Below, piece by piece: positions 7,167 through 16,999 of a DNA stretch of 50,522 bases. The stretch covers positions 1-50,522 of the forward strand of contig CAZGKF010000018.1 of NCBI GenBank assembly GCA_964526475.1, written 5' to 3'. Source of the stretch: CAYVTV01 sp964526475 (GTDB taxonomy: Bacteria; Bacteroidota; Bacteroidia; Bacteroidales; GCA-2748055). Each line of letters opens with the position of its first letter. Position 1 is the stretch's first letter. The notes below the pieces were generated by a model. It searched no databases, was not told where the DNA came from, and saw only the letters and a list, made by a program, of their open reading frames with translations. A program made the position numbers and the translations under genes.

Positions 7167-9356
7167 ATGGCTTCATTTCCTGTTTTTCTTCAGCATGATG
7201 CAATGGATTGCGGTCCAGCCTGCCTGAGAATGGTGGCAAAGCATTATGGGCGTAACTATTCCATGCAGTTTTTAAGGGATAAATCGTATATTACAAGGGA
7301 AGGGGTTTCTTTACTCGGAATTAGCGAAGCTGCCGAAGCTATTGGTTTCCGCACTATGGGCGTTAAGATTGATTTCGGAAAGCTTTGTACAGAAGCTCCA
7401 TTACCAGTAATAGTGCACTGGAAACAGAAACATTTCATCGTAGTTTATAAAATCAGCAAAAAGAAAGTTTATGCAGCAGACCCTGCTTTTGGACTGGTAA
7501 ACTATTCATACGAGGAGTTCCTTTCCGGTTGGATAAGTGACAGAAATAAGGATGAAAACAAAGGTCTTGTTTTGCTTCTACAGACTACCCCGGAATTCTA
7601 TAATAAAACGGGGGAAAGAATAAAGCGCAGAAACTTCCATTTCCTTTTCGATTATATTAAACCCTACAAAAGATTTGTTTACCAGCTTCTTCTTGGCGTT
7701 GTTCTGGCCAGCATACTGCAACTAATACTTCCATTTCTTACACAGGCAATTGTTGATTACGGTATAAGTAATCAGGATGTTGATTTTATTTATCTTATTT
7801 TAATTTCCCAGCTGGTGGTGGTTTTAAGTCGCCAGGTTATTGACTTTATAAGGGGATGGATACTGCTTCATCTTACCACCCGGATAAATATATCGCTTAT
7901 TTCCGATTTTCTTATTAAATTAATGAAGCTGCCACTGGGTTTTTTCGACACAAAATTAATCGGGGACCTGTTACAAAGGATCGGCGATCACCGTAGAATT
8001 GAAATATTCCTAACCAGTTCCTCATTGAGCATTTTACTTGCCTTCTTTAATATATTAATTTTCAGCATAGTACTAGCTGTATATAGCATTCCTATTCTGT
8101 TAATTTTTCTTTCCGGATCGGCCTTATATATTTTCTGGCTAACGGTTTTCATGAAAAAACGCCGTGAGCTGGACTTTAAGAGATTTGCACGGCAATCTGA
8201 GCATCAGGGAAAACTGATCCAGATAATTCAGGGCATTGAAGAAATTAAGATAAACGGTGCTGAACGGCAGAAAAGATGGGAATGGGAACAGATACAGGCG
8301 TCTCTCTTTAATCTGAGCATACGATCTTTATCGCTTAATCAGTACCAGATGGCCGGAGCAGTTTTTATCAACGAAACAAAAAATATTATCATCACCTTTA
8401 TTGCAGCTACTTCAGTTGTCAATGGCAGTATTACTCTTGGAATGATGTTGGCCATCTCTTATATACTTGGTCAGCTTAACAGTCCTCTGGAGCAAATGAC
8501 AGTATTTATGAGGACTGCCCAGGATGCGAGAATTTCGATGGAAAGACTTGCTGAGATACATGAGAGAAAAGATGAAGGTGAAGATTATCCTTCAGTGACA
8601 GATCATCTGCCCTATTCAGGCAAGATCAGTGTGCAAAATTTATCCTTCCGATACGAAGGACCATACTCATCGAATGTACTTAGCAGGCTTTCTTTCAACA
8701 TACCTGAAAAATCGGTTACAGCTCTGGTGGGAGCTAGTGGGAGCGGAAAAACTACAATGATAAAATTGCTTCTCAGTTATTATAGTCCGACTGAGGGTGA
8801 AATTCGTATCGGAGATCAGAATCTGAGAATGACAGACCCTCGTGAATGGAGAAAGAGATGTGGAGTTGTTCTCCAGAATGGTTATCTTTTTTCTGATACC
8901 ATAGCCAAAAACATTGCACTTGGTGCTGATAGAATAGATCCTGACAGGCTCCTGAATGCTTCAAAAACAGCTAATATTAATGACTTCATAGAATCATTAC
9001 CATTGGGTTACAATACACAAATCGGACAAGAAGGTCTTATGCTAAGCGGAGGTGAGAAACAAAGGATACTAATTGCCCGGGCTGTATATAAAAACCCCGA
9101 ATTTCTGTTTTTGGACGAAGGAACCAGTTCTCTGGATGCAAATAACGAAAAACAAATAATGGATAATCTGGAAGAGTTCTTTAAGGGGAAAACAGTTATT
9201 ATTGTTGCTCATCGACTCAGCACAGTTAAGAATGCAGATCAGATAATGGTTCTGGAGAAGGGTAACCTTGTAGAAACGGGAAACCATGAAACACTTACAG
9301 CGAAGAAAGGATACTATTATAAGCTCGTGAGAAACCAGTTGGAAATGGGATCCTGA
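7167..9356 (+). CDS. Peptidase-containing ABC exporter (C39 protease + ABC transporter)
   Basis: A 729-residue fused exporter of the bacteriocin-processing type. The N-terminal C39 cysteine protease domain (about 1-135) has its catalytic Cys15 in MDCGPACL, His89 in KHFIVVY and Asp105 in AADPAFG. An ABC membrane domain follows (about 165-465, six hydrophobic helices). The nucleotide-binding domain has Walker A GASGSGKT (522-529), signature LSGGEKQR, Walker B LFLDEGTSSLD and switch AHRLS. Such proteins cut a double-glycine leader and export the peptide. No HlyD-type periplasmic partner and no double-glycine precursor peptide is visible within the window. The gene follows the sigma/anti-sigma pair (62-base gap), suggesting stress- or signal-controlled export. 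Its stop is one base from the stop of the convergent PorP gene. Confidence 0.9.
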   Translation: MASFPVFLQHDAMDCGPACLRMVAKHYGRNYSMQFLRDKSYITREGVSLLGISEAAEAIGFRTMGVKIDFGKLCTEAPLPVIVHWKQKHFIVVYKISKKKVYAADPAFGLVNYSYEEFLSGWISDRNKDENKGLVLLLQTTPEFYNKTGERIKRRNFHFLFDYIKPYKRFVYQLLLGVVLASILQLILPFLTQAIVDYGISNQDVDFIYLILISQLVVVLSRQVIDFIRGWILLHLTTRINISLISDFLIKLMKLPLGFFDTKLIGDLLQRIGDHRRIEIFLTSSSLSILLAFFNILIFSIVLAVYSIPILLIFLSGSALYIFWLTVFMKKRRELDFKRFARQSEHQGKLIQIIQGIEEIKINGAERQKRWEWEQIQASLFNLSIRSLSLNQYQMAGAVFINETKNIIITFIAATSVVNGSITLGMMLAISYILGQLNSPLEQMTVFMRTAQDARISMERLAEIHERKDEGEDYPSVTDHLPYSGKISVQNLSFRYEGPYSSNVLSRLSFNIPEKSVTALVGASGSGKTTMIKLLLSYYSPTEGEIRIGDQNLRMTDPREWRKRCGVVLQNGYLFSDTIAKNIALGADRIDPDRLLNASKTANINDFIESLPLGYNTQIGQEGLMLSGGEKQRILIARAVYKNPEFLFLDEGTSSLDANNEKQIMDNLEEFFKGKTVIIVAHRLSTVKNADQIMVLEKGNLVETGNHETLTAKKGYYYKLVRNQLEMGS

Positions 9357-9357
9357 A

Positions 9358-10356
9358 CTATAAATCATATTCAATAGCATCCTTGCGCACCCATCTGAAT
9401 CTCCTGGAACTGCTGTCACCAATCCTTACTCCAAAAATCACTTCATGTGATCCGGTGCTATAGTTGCTCACTGCTCCCATTGAAGCATCAAAAGCATAGC
9501 CAAAATAGAACATTTCTATATTCAGACCTGCCATGGCAATAAGTGTTTTATTTGTCCTGTAAGAAAGACCAAGCCAGTAGGCTTCCTGGTAGATTGCTTT
9601 TATATTAAAATCCACATGTGTAATCATTCTTGTTGATCTTGCAAGGAATGAGGGTTCAAGTGCAAAACTATTTTCCATATTGAATTTATAACCTGCCAGC
9701 AAACTGTAATGCCTCAACGTTCTGTAATTTTCCTTAAAATTATCCTTCCCAAGTTTTAAACCCGAACCAAGCAAATCGGTGATGGAAATTCCGGAATAAA
9801 ATTTACTGTTAGTTATATATAACCCAACAGAGGCATCCGGCACAAAGAATGTTTTTTTGTTAGTATTTAATAAAGGGTCATCAGGATTAAAAAGATATGC
9901 ATCTGAGTCGTCCAGCTTATACTGAAAACCTGAACCGGTAATACCCATAGAAAGCTGAAACTTGTTATCGAAATTAATATGGTAAGCATATGTTAATCCT
10001 AAGCCGGTTTTTGTTACTAACCCGTTCCTGTCACTGTAAAGATGACCTCCAAATCCCACTCTGGTATCTCTGGAAGCTTTATTGGAGTTCTTCTTAACTA
10101 TCAGTTTTCTTCTTATATAACTATCATCCAGTATTCTCGATTGTGCCGTGAGCGAGAATGTCCGCGGAGAGTTAACAAAACCATGATACTGCTCTCTGGC
10201 AGCTATATTAACAAATGTATATGCAGTAGCTCCTGCAGTTGCAGGATTTACCAGGAATTTGTCAAACATATACTGGCTGTAAACAGGAGTTTGTTGAGCA
10301 TTTATTTCCCAGGTCAATATAAGAGAAAGTAATAGTATAATATATCTGTAACTCAT
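9358..10356 (-). CDS. PorP/SprF family type IX secretion membrane protein
   Basis: 332 residues with a signal peptide (ending ...TWEINAQ) and the PorP/SprF opening TPVYSQYMFDKFLVNPATAG. The body is beta-rich and glycine/tyrosine-rich, as expected for an outer-membrane barrel, with a C-terminal HEVIFGVRIG strand. In Flavobacterium, SprF is needed for secretion of the adhesin SprB, and PorP/SprF proteins are generally encoded beside substrates with a type B (CHU_C/gliding-motility) C-terminal domain. That is exactly the arrangement here: the giant upstream gene ends in TAA, one base before this ATG (TAAGATG). So this is most likely the dedicated partner of that protein. Confidence 0.88.
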   Translation of the reverse strand: MSYRYIILLLSLILTWEINAQQTPVYSQYMFDKFLVNPATAGATAYTFVNIAAREQYHGFVNSPRTFSLTAQSRILDDSYIRRKLIVKKNSNKASRDTRVGFGGHLYSDRNGLVTKTGLGLTYAYHINFDNKFQLSMGITGSGFQYKLDDSDAYLFNPDDPLLNTNKKTFFVPDASVGLYITNSKFYSGISITDLLGSGLKLGKDNFKENYRTLRHYSLLAGYKFNMENSFALEPSFLARSTRMITHVDFNIKAIYQEAYWLGLSYRTNKTLIAMAGLNIEMFYFGYAFDASMGAVSNYSTGSHEVIFGVRIGDSSSRRFRWVRKDAIEYDL

Positions 10357-10357
10357 C

Positions 10358-13300
10358 TTACCTCACAATTGTTACATTCCCAATTAACGGAGGAGTACCG
10401 TTTTTTAAATTTATTATATAATGATATGAATCCATGGGAAGCTCCCTGCCATCGAATGTGCCATCCCAGTATATTTCATATCCTTTTGAGAAGAATATCC
10501 TCTTTCCCCAACGGTTATATATCTCAACAGTTGCATCAGGATACAGATCAAGTCTTTCTATAACCCACTCATCATTCCATCCATCTCCGTTGGGAGTAAT
10601 TATATCGGGAATCATGATGCAAACATCATTGATCCATGAGAGAGTAATAGTTTCTGTGACCAGGCAGTCATTTTCATCCCTAAGCTCAAGGGTATAAGTT
10701 CCAGGCTTTATACCAAGTCGATCCTGAAGTGTAAAACCATTTTCCCATAAATAAGATAAGGTTCCTGTACCACCTGTTGAAGTAATTCTTATTTCACCAT
10801 CAGGACTGTCAGGGCAATATGGTATTTTCGTTACGGCAGTTACTATTATCTGAGGAGGCTGAGCAATAGTTACCTGGGCAGTTCCTTCGCAGGTATTTGC
10901 ATCGGATACGGTAAGAGAATATGTCCCTGCTCCTATGCCTGCATTTAATGGAGTATTGGCACCGTTAGACCAATTGTAGGAATAAGGCGAAACTCCACCT
11001 ATAACTGATGCATTAGCAATGCCATCTGTTCCCCCAAAACAGGAAACATCTGTTTTTGTAATTTCCACAACAGGAAGCGGATTTACTGTAACTGTAACAG
11101 GCTCACTTTCAGGACTTTCGCAACCACTCTCATCTTTAACACTAAGAGTATAAACTCCTGAAACACTTACAACAATGCTTTGGGTGGTTTCACCTGTTGA
11201 CCATAAGTAGGAAAATGCGTTTTCTGCAGTAAGCATTACACTTTCTCCCTCACAAATGGATATAGGTCCTGATGGTGAAATATCAATAGCTGAAATAGCA
11301 CAGACTTTTATATCCGCAATTGCGGTTCCTGAAGTTGAACCCAAAATATAGTTTTCTTTATCAGCACCCCCGCTTATAGTAATATTGATAAAATATACCA
11401 TTTTATTTTCGCCAACATTTTCGTCTTCAAAGACTGCATCATAAGTAAATTCAAGAATATCTCCCGGTATACGGTCATCATCAAATCCTGATCCGTTTAC
11501 ACTGGTTGTACCGTCATAATGCTTATCGTCGGCAGTAAAATTGCTGAGGGTTAATGTCCTGACTGTAATATCTGCAAAACTAACAGGTGAACCGGCTATA
11601 GTTAATGTATAATTATCCTTATCTGCTCCGCTTAAATATGAAAAAGAATTTAAACTGACAGTTTTCCCGCTACCGACATGTTTCGAATCAAAAGCTGCAA
11701 CCGGGTTCAGTACAACATCTTCCCCTGTTAAAAGTCCTGTCAGATTTAAACTGTTAACATTAATAGAAGCATCTGAATTACCATCATATACTTTGTTGAA
11801 AACGGAGAAACTCCCCCCTATGGAAATCTCTTTAGATGTAATTTTTGCAGATGTAACAGGTGCCCCGGCAAGAGACAATATATAGTTATTCTTATCGATG
11901 CCGCCAAGTACTGTTGAAATATTAAGGCTAACTGACTTACCCGTACCTGTATCTTTTGTATCAAATGAAGCAGAAGCTATAAGAAAAACATCATCAGTCC
12001 CTGAAATTCCTGTAAGCGAAAGACTGTTTTCATCTATGACAGCATCGGTATTACCATCATATACCTTGTCAAATACGGTGAAAGAACCTCCAATGCCAAG
12101 AGTTTTGGGATAAATAATAAAATCATCCGACTCAAAAGTAATTGTATAACCAAATCCGGCGGTAAGTGTTCCCTGGAGTATAGCATATGTTCCGGCTGAT
12201 TCCCCGGAAACTCTGGTAAGTGAACCCGATAATGAATCACCGGGAAGGAGGGCTCCTGATGTTATAGAATAAGCTAAAGCGGGGTCAGTTTCTCCATAAA
12301 TTTTTCCTTGTCCGGGATCTGCCGTTATAGTCAACCCAAGAGTTGAGACAGTTACAGTAAGTTCATCGGAACTTTCACTTATACAACCATATATATCAAT
12401 AACCTGTACAGAAAAAGTGCCACTTAATTTTACGGTAACAGATTGTGTTGTATCGCCTGTAGACCATATATAAGAATCCCCTGCAGATGAAGTAAGTGTC
12501 ACACTGTCGCCATAAACAAAAGAAACTGATCCGGAAGGCGTAATAACAGGTTTAAGCGGTAATGGTTCAACTGTAATAACAACTGAGTCTTCTTCTGTGA
12601 AGCCGTTAACATCAGCTACAGTAAGCCTGTAGGTGGTAGTTACTGAAGGATTTGCGCTGGTAACAGCCTCATCCGGATGTGATAAACCATTAACAGGAGA
12701 CCATGAATAATTAAAGGGCCCCGTTCCTGATGCCGAAGCGGAAAGAGTGGTTATGGAAGTATCGCATGCACCTATCAAAGTGTCAGACACCGAAATAACT
12801 ATATCAATATCATTATTCAGAATGGTATAAGTATGAGTTGTTGTGTCACCCAACTGAACACCCGATGTGGGATTTGATAATTCAATAACAAAATATTCAT
12901 CAGGAATTTCAACTTCATCGTCATCAATTACTAAGGGGATAATATACTGTGTTTTTTGGCCGGGATTAAAAACCAGCGTTCCGGGACTAAGCGAATAATC
13001 AACTCCCCCTCCCGCAGCTGTTCCGGAAGCAACAGCATAACTAACTTCCGACGGCTCAGAGATAGCATAGTTCAGTGAAACTTCTATCTGCGGATTTGCA
13101 ATATTTTCAAATCCGGAAGAAGCAGTAACCGCAAAACTCACAAAGGGTCTTACGACTCCAATTGTGATAAAATCACCATTATTTAATTCCACATTATTTG
13201 CGACAAATTCATTTCCCGATTTGATGACACCATAAACAGAAGCATTTGAAGAAAAGTTCCCATCACCGCTTACAAAAATATTATATGACAGGAAACCAAA

Positions 13301-15211
13301 ATCGGGAGCAGCTAAAAGACTATCCTTAATACTGATTGTAACATTTCCAACTCCATCACCACCCGTCATGTTCACCCTCCATGTCCTCTCCATTCTGAGC
13401 AGGTTAACATCATCCCCCGGAACACCGGCCGACACCCATGAAGAAATACTATTCCCATCATGTCCAAAAAGAAGAAATTCATCGTTTTCAAGATCTACGG
13501 CACCACCTATTGCCAGTATACCGGCCGATTGAGCCTTGGAGTGAATGTTTGTTGCGTTTACCCTTCCTATACCAGCTAGATCATATTTATGTATATCATC
13601 ATAGATATATTTATTGGATGCCCCAATGTCTATACCATATTTAGATGAAAGGTAGTTATGAACAATAATTTCCTGAGCCTGATTAAGCGCCTTATTATAC
13701 ATGATAACTTCACCGAGTCTCCCATTAAAAAATCCAGACAGTCCCTTTGAGGCACCGAGGTAAAGAGACCCATCTGTACTGACAAATCCGGGATAGTCTG
13801 ATACCGCCTGATTTACTGAGTTTATTTTAAGATTATGATAAGGTGAAGTAATGCTATGATTTGCAAAGAAAATCAGGGGTGCTGCACCTGGAATATTCGG
13901 ACCATATCTTTTAACACCAGTAAATGAATAATACTTGTTATCAATTTCTCTCGAAATACTCAGGGTATTATTATCTGTTGCATCACCAAGTGTAAGAAGG
14001 GTCTGATCCTTATCAATCATAAACATTTTTACTGTAAAGATGCTTACAGGAGCAGCAAGATTTCCAATTTCAGCCATGTAATAATCATTAGTCCCGTCAA
14101 ATTGCAGACCAGGATTACCGGCAATAACATCAGCTGAAAAGTTAGCCATATGTAAAAGTACACTTTGACTTATATCACTTGCATTTCCACTCTGATCCTT
14201 CCAGATTTTAACCGGATCAGCTGGTAAAGCAGGATTTTCACTATTATTCAGAGTTCCTTTATCTCCTCTTAACCACAGAACATTTGAGATGGAGTCACCA
14301 ACACCACCAGGACCGGTATAGCCTGTTATGGGAGCAGTGGGATCAGTGGCACAAATTCCGAAAGTGCCGCTTTTTGCCTGATCTCCAAAAATCCTTATAG
14401 TTACAAGTTCACCAGCAGGCCGTGTGATAATAATCGAAGGCATTGATCCGGGAATATCAACACAGGCTCTTTGTGTAAGTGAGTTGCATGCTCCTGTATA
14501 AAGTACCATGATAGCATAATCCAGGGTCCCGGGAAAGGATTCAATCTTTAACTGACCGGAAGCCGGAACAACTGCAGTAAACCAGACATCACCACCAAAA
14601 TAGGTATGGCATGACGGGTTACCTAAGTTGGTGGTATTATACGCTCCCTTGTTACTGAAGTAAGAAGGGCTGCAAACATTTCCTACCGGGAGAGAAGTAG
14701 CAGTACAGGGATCGTTATTTGCTGGGGAAGGGTTTGCACTAATCTCGGCAATCCAGCCTGAATCTTGTAAAGAAGTTGATTGAGAGCGAAAACTAAAGTC
14801 AATGCATCCATCTGGAGAAGTAAAACTTAATTGGGGAGTATCATCATTATAAACAGCATAATAAGAGATCCCCTGATAAATAACTTTCATATAATCATAT
14901 TCAAGATAGGCACCAGGAGGCGGGTCCGGGAATATTCCCCGATAGTCAGTCCGGAAACCATTAAAATCAACTGTTATAGGATTACCATTTTCGGAACAGA
15001 AACGGACAGACCAGTCCTGATCAATCCCATAAAGATCAAATCCTCCGTCATCATAAAAAAACCCGGAATTGGTAATAATGGTTTGCCCGCTGATAAATGG
15101 TGATACCGGATGATTAAGCCAGTAATCATCCGGGTTACTCTGACCCAAAACAATCATCGAATGTAAAACGATGGATGCAAGCCAATAAATTTTCTTACTC
15201 TGAAAGATCAT
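10358..15211 (-). CDS. Giant modular T9SS-secreted surface protein (1617 aa)
   Basis: Signal peptide at residues 1-24 (...MIVLGQ). Domains in order, with rough positions: a CUB-like domain (35-165); a pre-peptidase-type beta domain with cysteine pairs (165-295); a LamG/concanavalin-like domain starting LWLRGDKGT (about 310-530); a Calx-beta domain with DDDEVEIPDEYFVIELSNP (about 700-800); PKD/Ig-like modules with LWSTGETTQS and YIWSTGDTTQS; an MBG domain (GKIYGETDPALAY); three YDG-type repeats (KVYDGN twice, KHYDG once); a SprB-type repeat (DVSCFGGTDG); and a C-terminal gliding-motility type B sorting domain (ITPNGDGWNDEW ... VEIYNRWG ... YWDGTFDG). These features indicate a cell-surface adhesin or matrix protein exported by type IX secretion. 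It is paired with the PorP-like gene. No catalytic domain was recognised. Confidence 0.88.
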   Translation of the reverse strand: MIFQSKKIYWLASIVLHSMIVLGQSNPDDYWLNHPVSPFISGQTIITNSGFFYDDGGFDLYGIDQDWSVRFCSENGNPITVDFNGFRTDYRGIFPDPPPGAYLEYDYMKVIYQGISYYAVYNDDTPQLSFTSPDGCIDFSFRSQSTSLQDSGWIAEISANPSPANNDPCTATSLPVGNVCSPSYFSNKGAYNTTNLGNPSCHTYFGGDVWFTAVVPASGQLKIESFPGTLDYAIMVLYTGACNSLTQRACVDIPGSMPSIIITRPAGELVTIRIFGDQAKSGTFGICATDPTAPITGYTGPGGVGDSISNVLWLRGDKGTLNNSENPALPADPVKIWKDQSGNASDISQSVLLHMANFSADVIAGNPGLQFDGTNDYYMAEIGNLAAPVSIFTVKMFMIDKDQTLLTLGDATDNNTLSISREIDNKYYSFTGVKRYGPNIPGAAPLIFFANHSITSPYHNLKINSVNQAVSDYPGFVSTDGSLYLGASKGLSGFFNGRLGEVIMYNKALNQAQEIIVHNYLSSKYGIDIGASNKYIYDDIHKYDLAGIGRVNATNIHSKAQSAGILAIGGAVDLENDEFLLFGHDGNSISSWVSAGVPGDDVNLLRMERTWRVNMTGGDGVGNVTISIKDSLLAAPDFGFLSYNIFVSGDGNFSSNASVYGVIKSGNEFVANNVELNNGDFITIGVVRPFVSFAVTASSGFENIANPQIEVSLNYAISEPSEVSYAVASGTAAGGGVDYSLSPGTLVFNPGQKTQYIIPLVIDDDEVEIPDEYFVIELSNPTSGVQLGDTTTHTYTILNNDIDIVISVSDTLIGACDTSITTLSASASGTGPFNYSWSPVNGLSHPDEAVTSANPSVTTTYRLTVADVNGFTEEDSVVITVEPLPLKPVITPSGSVSFVYGDSVTLTSSAGDSYIWSTGDTTQSVTVKLSGTFSVQVIDIYGCISESSDELTVTVSTLGLTITADPGQGKIYGETDPALAYSITSGALLPGDSLSGSLTRVSGESAGTYAILQGTLTAGFGYTITFESDDFIIYPKTLGIGGSFTVFDKVYDGNTDAVIDENSLSLTGISGTDDVFLIASASFDTKDTGTGKSVSLNISTVLGGIDKNNYILSLAGAPVTSAKITSKEISIGGSFSVFNKVYDGNSDASINVNSLNLTGLLTGEDVVLNPVAAFDSKHVGSGKTVSLNSFSYLSGADKDNYTLTIAGSPVSFADITVRTLTLSNFTADDKHYDGTTSVNGSGFDDDRIPGDILEFTYDAVFEDENVGENKMVYFINITISGGADKENYILGSTSGTAIADIKVCAISAIDISPSGPISICEGESVMLTAENAFSYLWSTGETTQSIVVSVSGVYTLSVKDESGCESPESEPVTVTVNPLPVVEITKTDVSCFGGTDGIANASVIGGVSPYSYNWSNGANTPLNAGIGAGTYSLTVSDANTCEGTAQVTIAQPPQIIVTAVTKIPYCPDSPDGEIRITSTGGTGTLSYLWENGFTLQDRLGIKPGTYTLELRDENDCLVTETITLSWINDVCIMIPDIITPNGDGWNDEWVIERLDLYPDATVEIYNRWGKRIFFSKGYEIYWDGTFDGRELPMDSYHYIINLKNGTPPLIGNVTIVR
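11305..12115 (-). repeat. Three tandem YDG-type repeats inside the giant surface protein
   Basis: Three consecutive units of about 270 bases encode ~90-residue beta domains. The first two share SFxVFxKVYDGNxDA ... SLxLTG ... DNYxLxxAG almost position for position. The third is diverged (DDKHYDGTTSVNG ... GGADKENYILG). The first two are also recognisably similar in DNA (for example the segments around 11787 and 12057 that encode KVYDGN). They look like an internal tandem duplication within the coding sequence. Confidence 0.75.
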
Positions 15212-15570
15212 ATCTGACTTTCCTGTATAATGAAATCAATAACAAAAATAATACTATAATAAACATAATTATGAATCTAAAACTAGAATTTATCTTTATT
15301 TTCCACAAAACAATAAAAGTTTGATATAAAAATAAACAATATCATGACAAGCAAGATTCATTACAATAATGACTAAATAAAAAATAAAAAGGTTGTAAGA
15401 TAAATTTTTAAATAGTAAAAGTATATTTTTATTCATTAGTAACCGGATAATTTATGGGATTCTTTGCTTCACTTCCTTAATTTCTTTTATTCTTTAAGAA
15501 GTTTTTTTTCAATTTATTCAAATGAAAATTATATTTTTACAGAGACTGATCATATAATATACTTATTAAA
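15212..15570. other. Divergent AT-rich intergenic region
   Basis: This 359-base spacer separates the minus-strand giant T9SS substrate gene from the plus-strand ankyrin gene, so it must carry both promoters. It is very AT-rich with several oligo-T and oligo-A runs. I could not find a clean TAnnTTTG element for either direction, an inverted repeat of useful length or a small coding frame. Confidence 0.5.
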
Positions 15571-16992
15571 ATGGCACACCTGAAACTATTACTCTTCACC
15601 GGTTTCAATTTTATTATCACTTTGGCTGTTTGTCAGCAACATTCACTTTCACTAAATGACACAAGTTATTTTATTCCGTATGATAATGATTTCAATCTTA
15701 TTCTGGCTGCCAGCAAAGGACATCAAAACAATGTGGAGTTTCTTATTTCAAGAGGTGCAGATGTAAATGCCATGACTTTTGAAGGAGTCACACCGCTTAT
15801 GTATGCCTCTGATAATGGAGATATAGATATTGTAATATTACTGGTAGAGAACGGAGCCGATGTAAATGTTCAACCTTTAAGCGGATTGACTGCCCTGATC
15901 GGGGCATCAAAAAGCAATCATTTTCATGTTGCTGAATATCTTGCAAGTCATGGAGCCAATGCAAATTTCAAAGACACTTATGGCGTTACAGCAGTCCATT
16001 ACGCTGCTGCCTATAATTTCTATGAATTGGCTGACATGCTTATTTTTTATGGATCAGACCCGGATATGCCTGATAAAAAAGGAAATACTCCTCTCATTAC
16101 AGCCTCCTTTAATAATTGCTATGAAGCAGCTGACATTCTGCTGCAAAATGAGGTTCACATAGATGCCAGTGATAAAAATGGGTTTACAGCCTTAATGGCT
16201 GCCATACAAAATAATAATCAGGAAATAATTAAACTCCTGCTTTCAGGTGGAGCTGATATTAATCATATCAGTGCAGCAGGTATTACACCTCTTGTTCTGG
16301 CAGTGAAATACCAGGATCAGTATCTTACCAGGAGGCTTTTTGAGATGGGGGTGAAAGCTGAAGAGCAAAAAGGAAAAAGTATTGACATTCTTGATATTGC
16401 ACAGGAAAATATGGATGAGGACATGATGGAAATTTTACGTGCAAATGGAATAGAACCTTTGATAAGGCCTAATTTTAACAGAATTACATTCGGCCCTTCA
16501 GCTGATATGAACTTTTCTGATTTCATGAATGGATTTAACCTTGGTATTCTCGATGCTAAATATAATGCGGGCCTTTTTACTGGTTTTTTCTTCCGGCCTC
16601 TGGCTAACAGGGTTCTTTATGAAATATCAGAGGACACATCTTTTCAGTATTGGGAAAGAAGATATTTTTTTTATGCCGGAATTGAAAAGCGTTTTGCTCT
16701 CTTTAATAAGACAAGGACATTGCACAGCGGTCCTGTAATAGGAGTAAAAGAGATATTGAGTTACGGATCTTACAGAGGAAGTATATCGAAACCGGAGACA
16801 AGATTGATTACTGTTCCTGAAGCCGGATGGTATTATCTAAAAAGATCTTTTCTTTTTCAAATTAAATATGAATATATGAATTTTAAAACCCCGAAAATAA
16901 AACCCGGAAGGATAAATTTTTCAGTTTATTACACCCTCCCGATGAAGAAAAAAAGTTTGATGGAAAAAAATATCTCATGGCTAAATAATTAA
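15571..16992 (+). CDS. Exported ankyrin-repeat protein with C-terminal beta-rich domain
   Basis: 473 residues. A signal peptide (about 1-22, ending ...LAVCQQ) is followed by about seven ankyrin repeats between residues 40 and 290. Typical units are GVTPLMYASDNGDIDIVILL, GNTPLITASFNNCYEAADIL and GFTALMAAIQNNNQEIIKLL, separated by GADVN-type turns. The last 170 residues have no ankyrin pattern. They alternate aromatic and polar residues (YFFYAGIEKRF, WYYLKRSFLFQIKYEY, NFSVYYTLP), which suggests a beta-barrel or beta-sandwich ending in the envelope. It is followed at 7 bases by a lipoprotein and then a permease, probably one operon. An ankyrin scaffold exported and fused to a beta-rich module is uncommon; binding partner unknown. 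Confidence 0.78.
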   Translation: MAHLKLLLFTGFNFIITLAVCQQHSLSLNDTSYFIPYDNDFNLILAASKGHQNNVEFLISRGADVNAMTFEGVTPLMYASDNGDIDIVILLVENGADVNVQPLSGLTALIGASKSNHFHVAEYLASHGANANFKDTYGVTAVHYAAAYNFYELADMLIFYGSDPDMPDKKGNTPLITASFNNCYEAADILLQNEVHIDASDKNGFTALMAAIQNNNQEIIKLLLSGGADINHISAAGITPLVLAVKYQDQYLTRRLFEMGVKAEEQKGKSIDILDIAQENMDEDMMEILRANGIEPLIRPNFNRITFGPSADMNFSDFMNGFNLGILDAKYNAGLFTGFFFRPLANRVLYEISEDTSFQYWERRYFFYAGIEKRFALFNKTRTLHSGPVIGVKEILSYGSYRGSISKPETRLITVPEAGWYYLKRSFLFQIKYEYMNFKTPKIKPGRINFSVYYTLPMKKKSLMEKNISWLNN

Positions 16993-16999
16993 CCCTACT

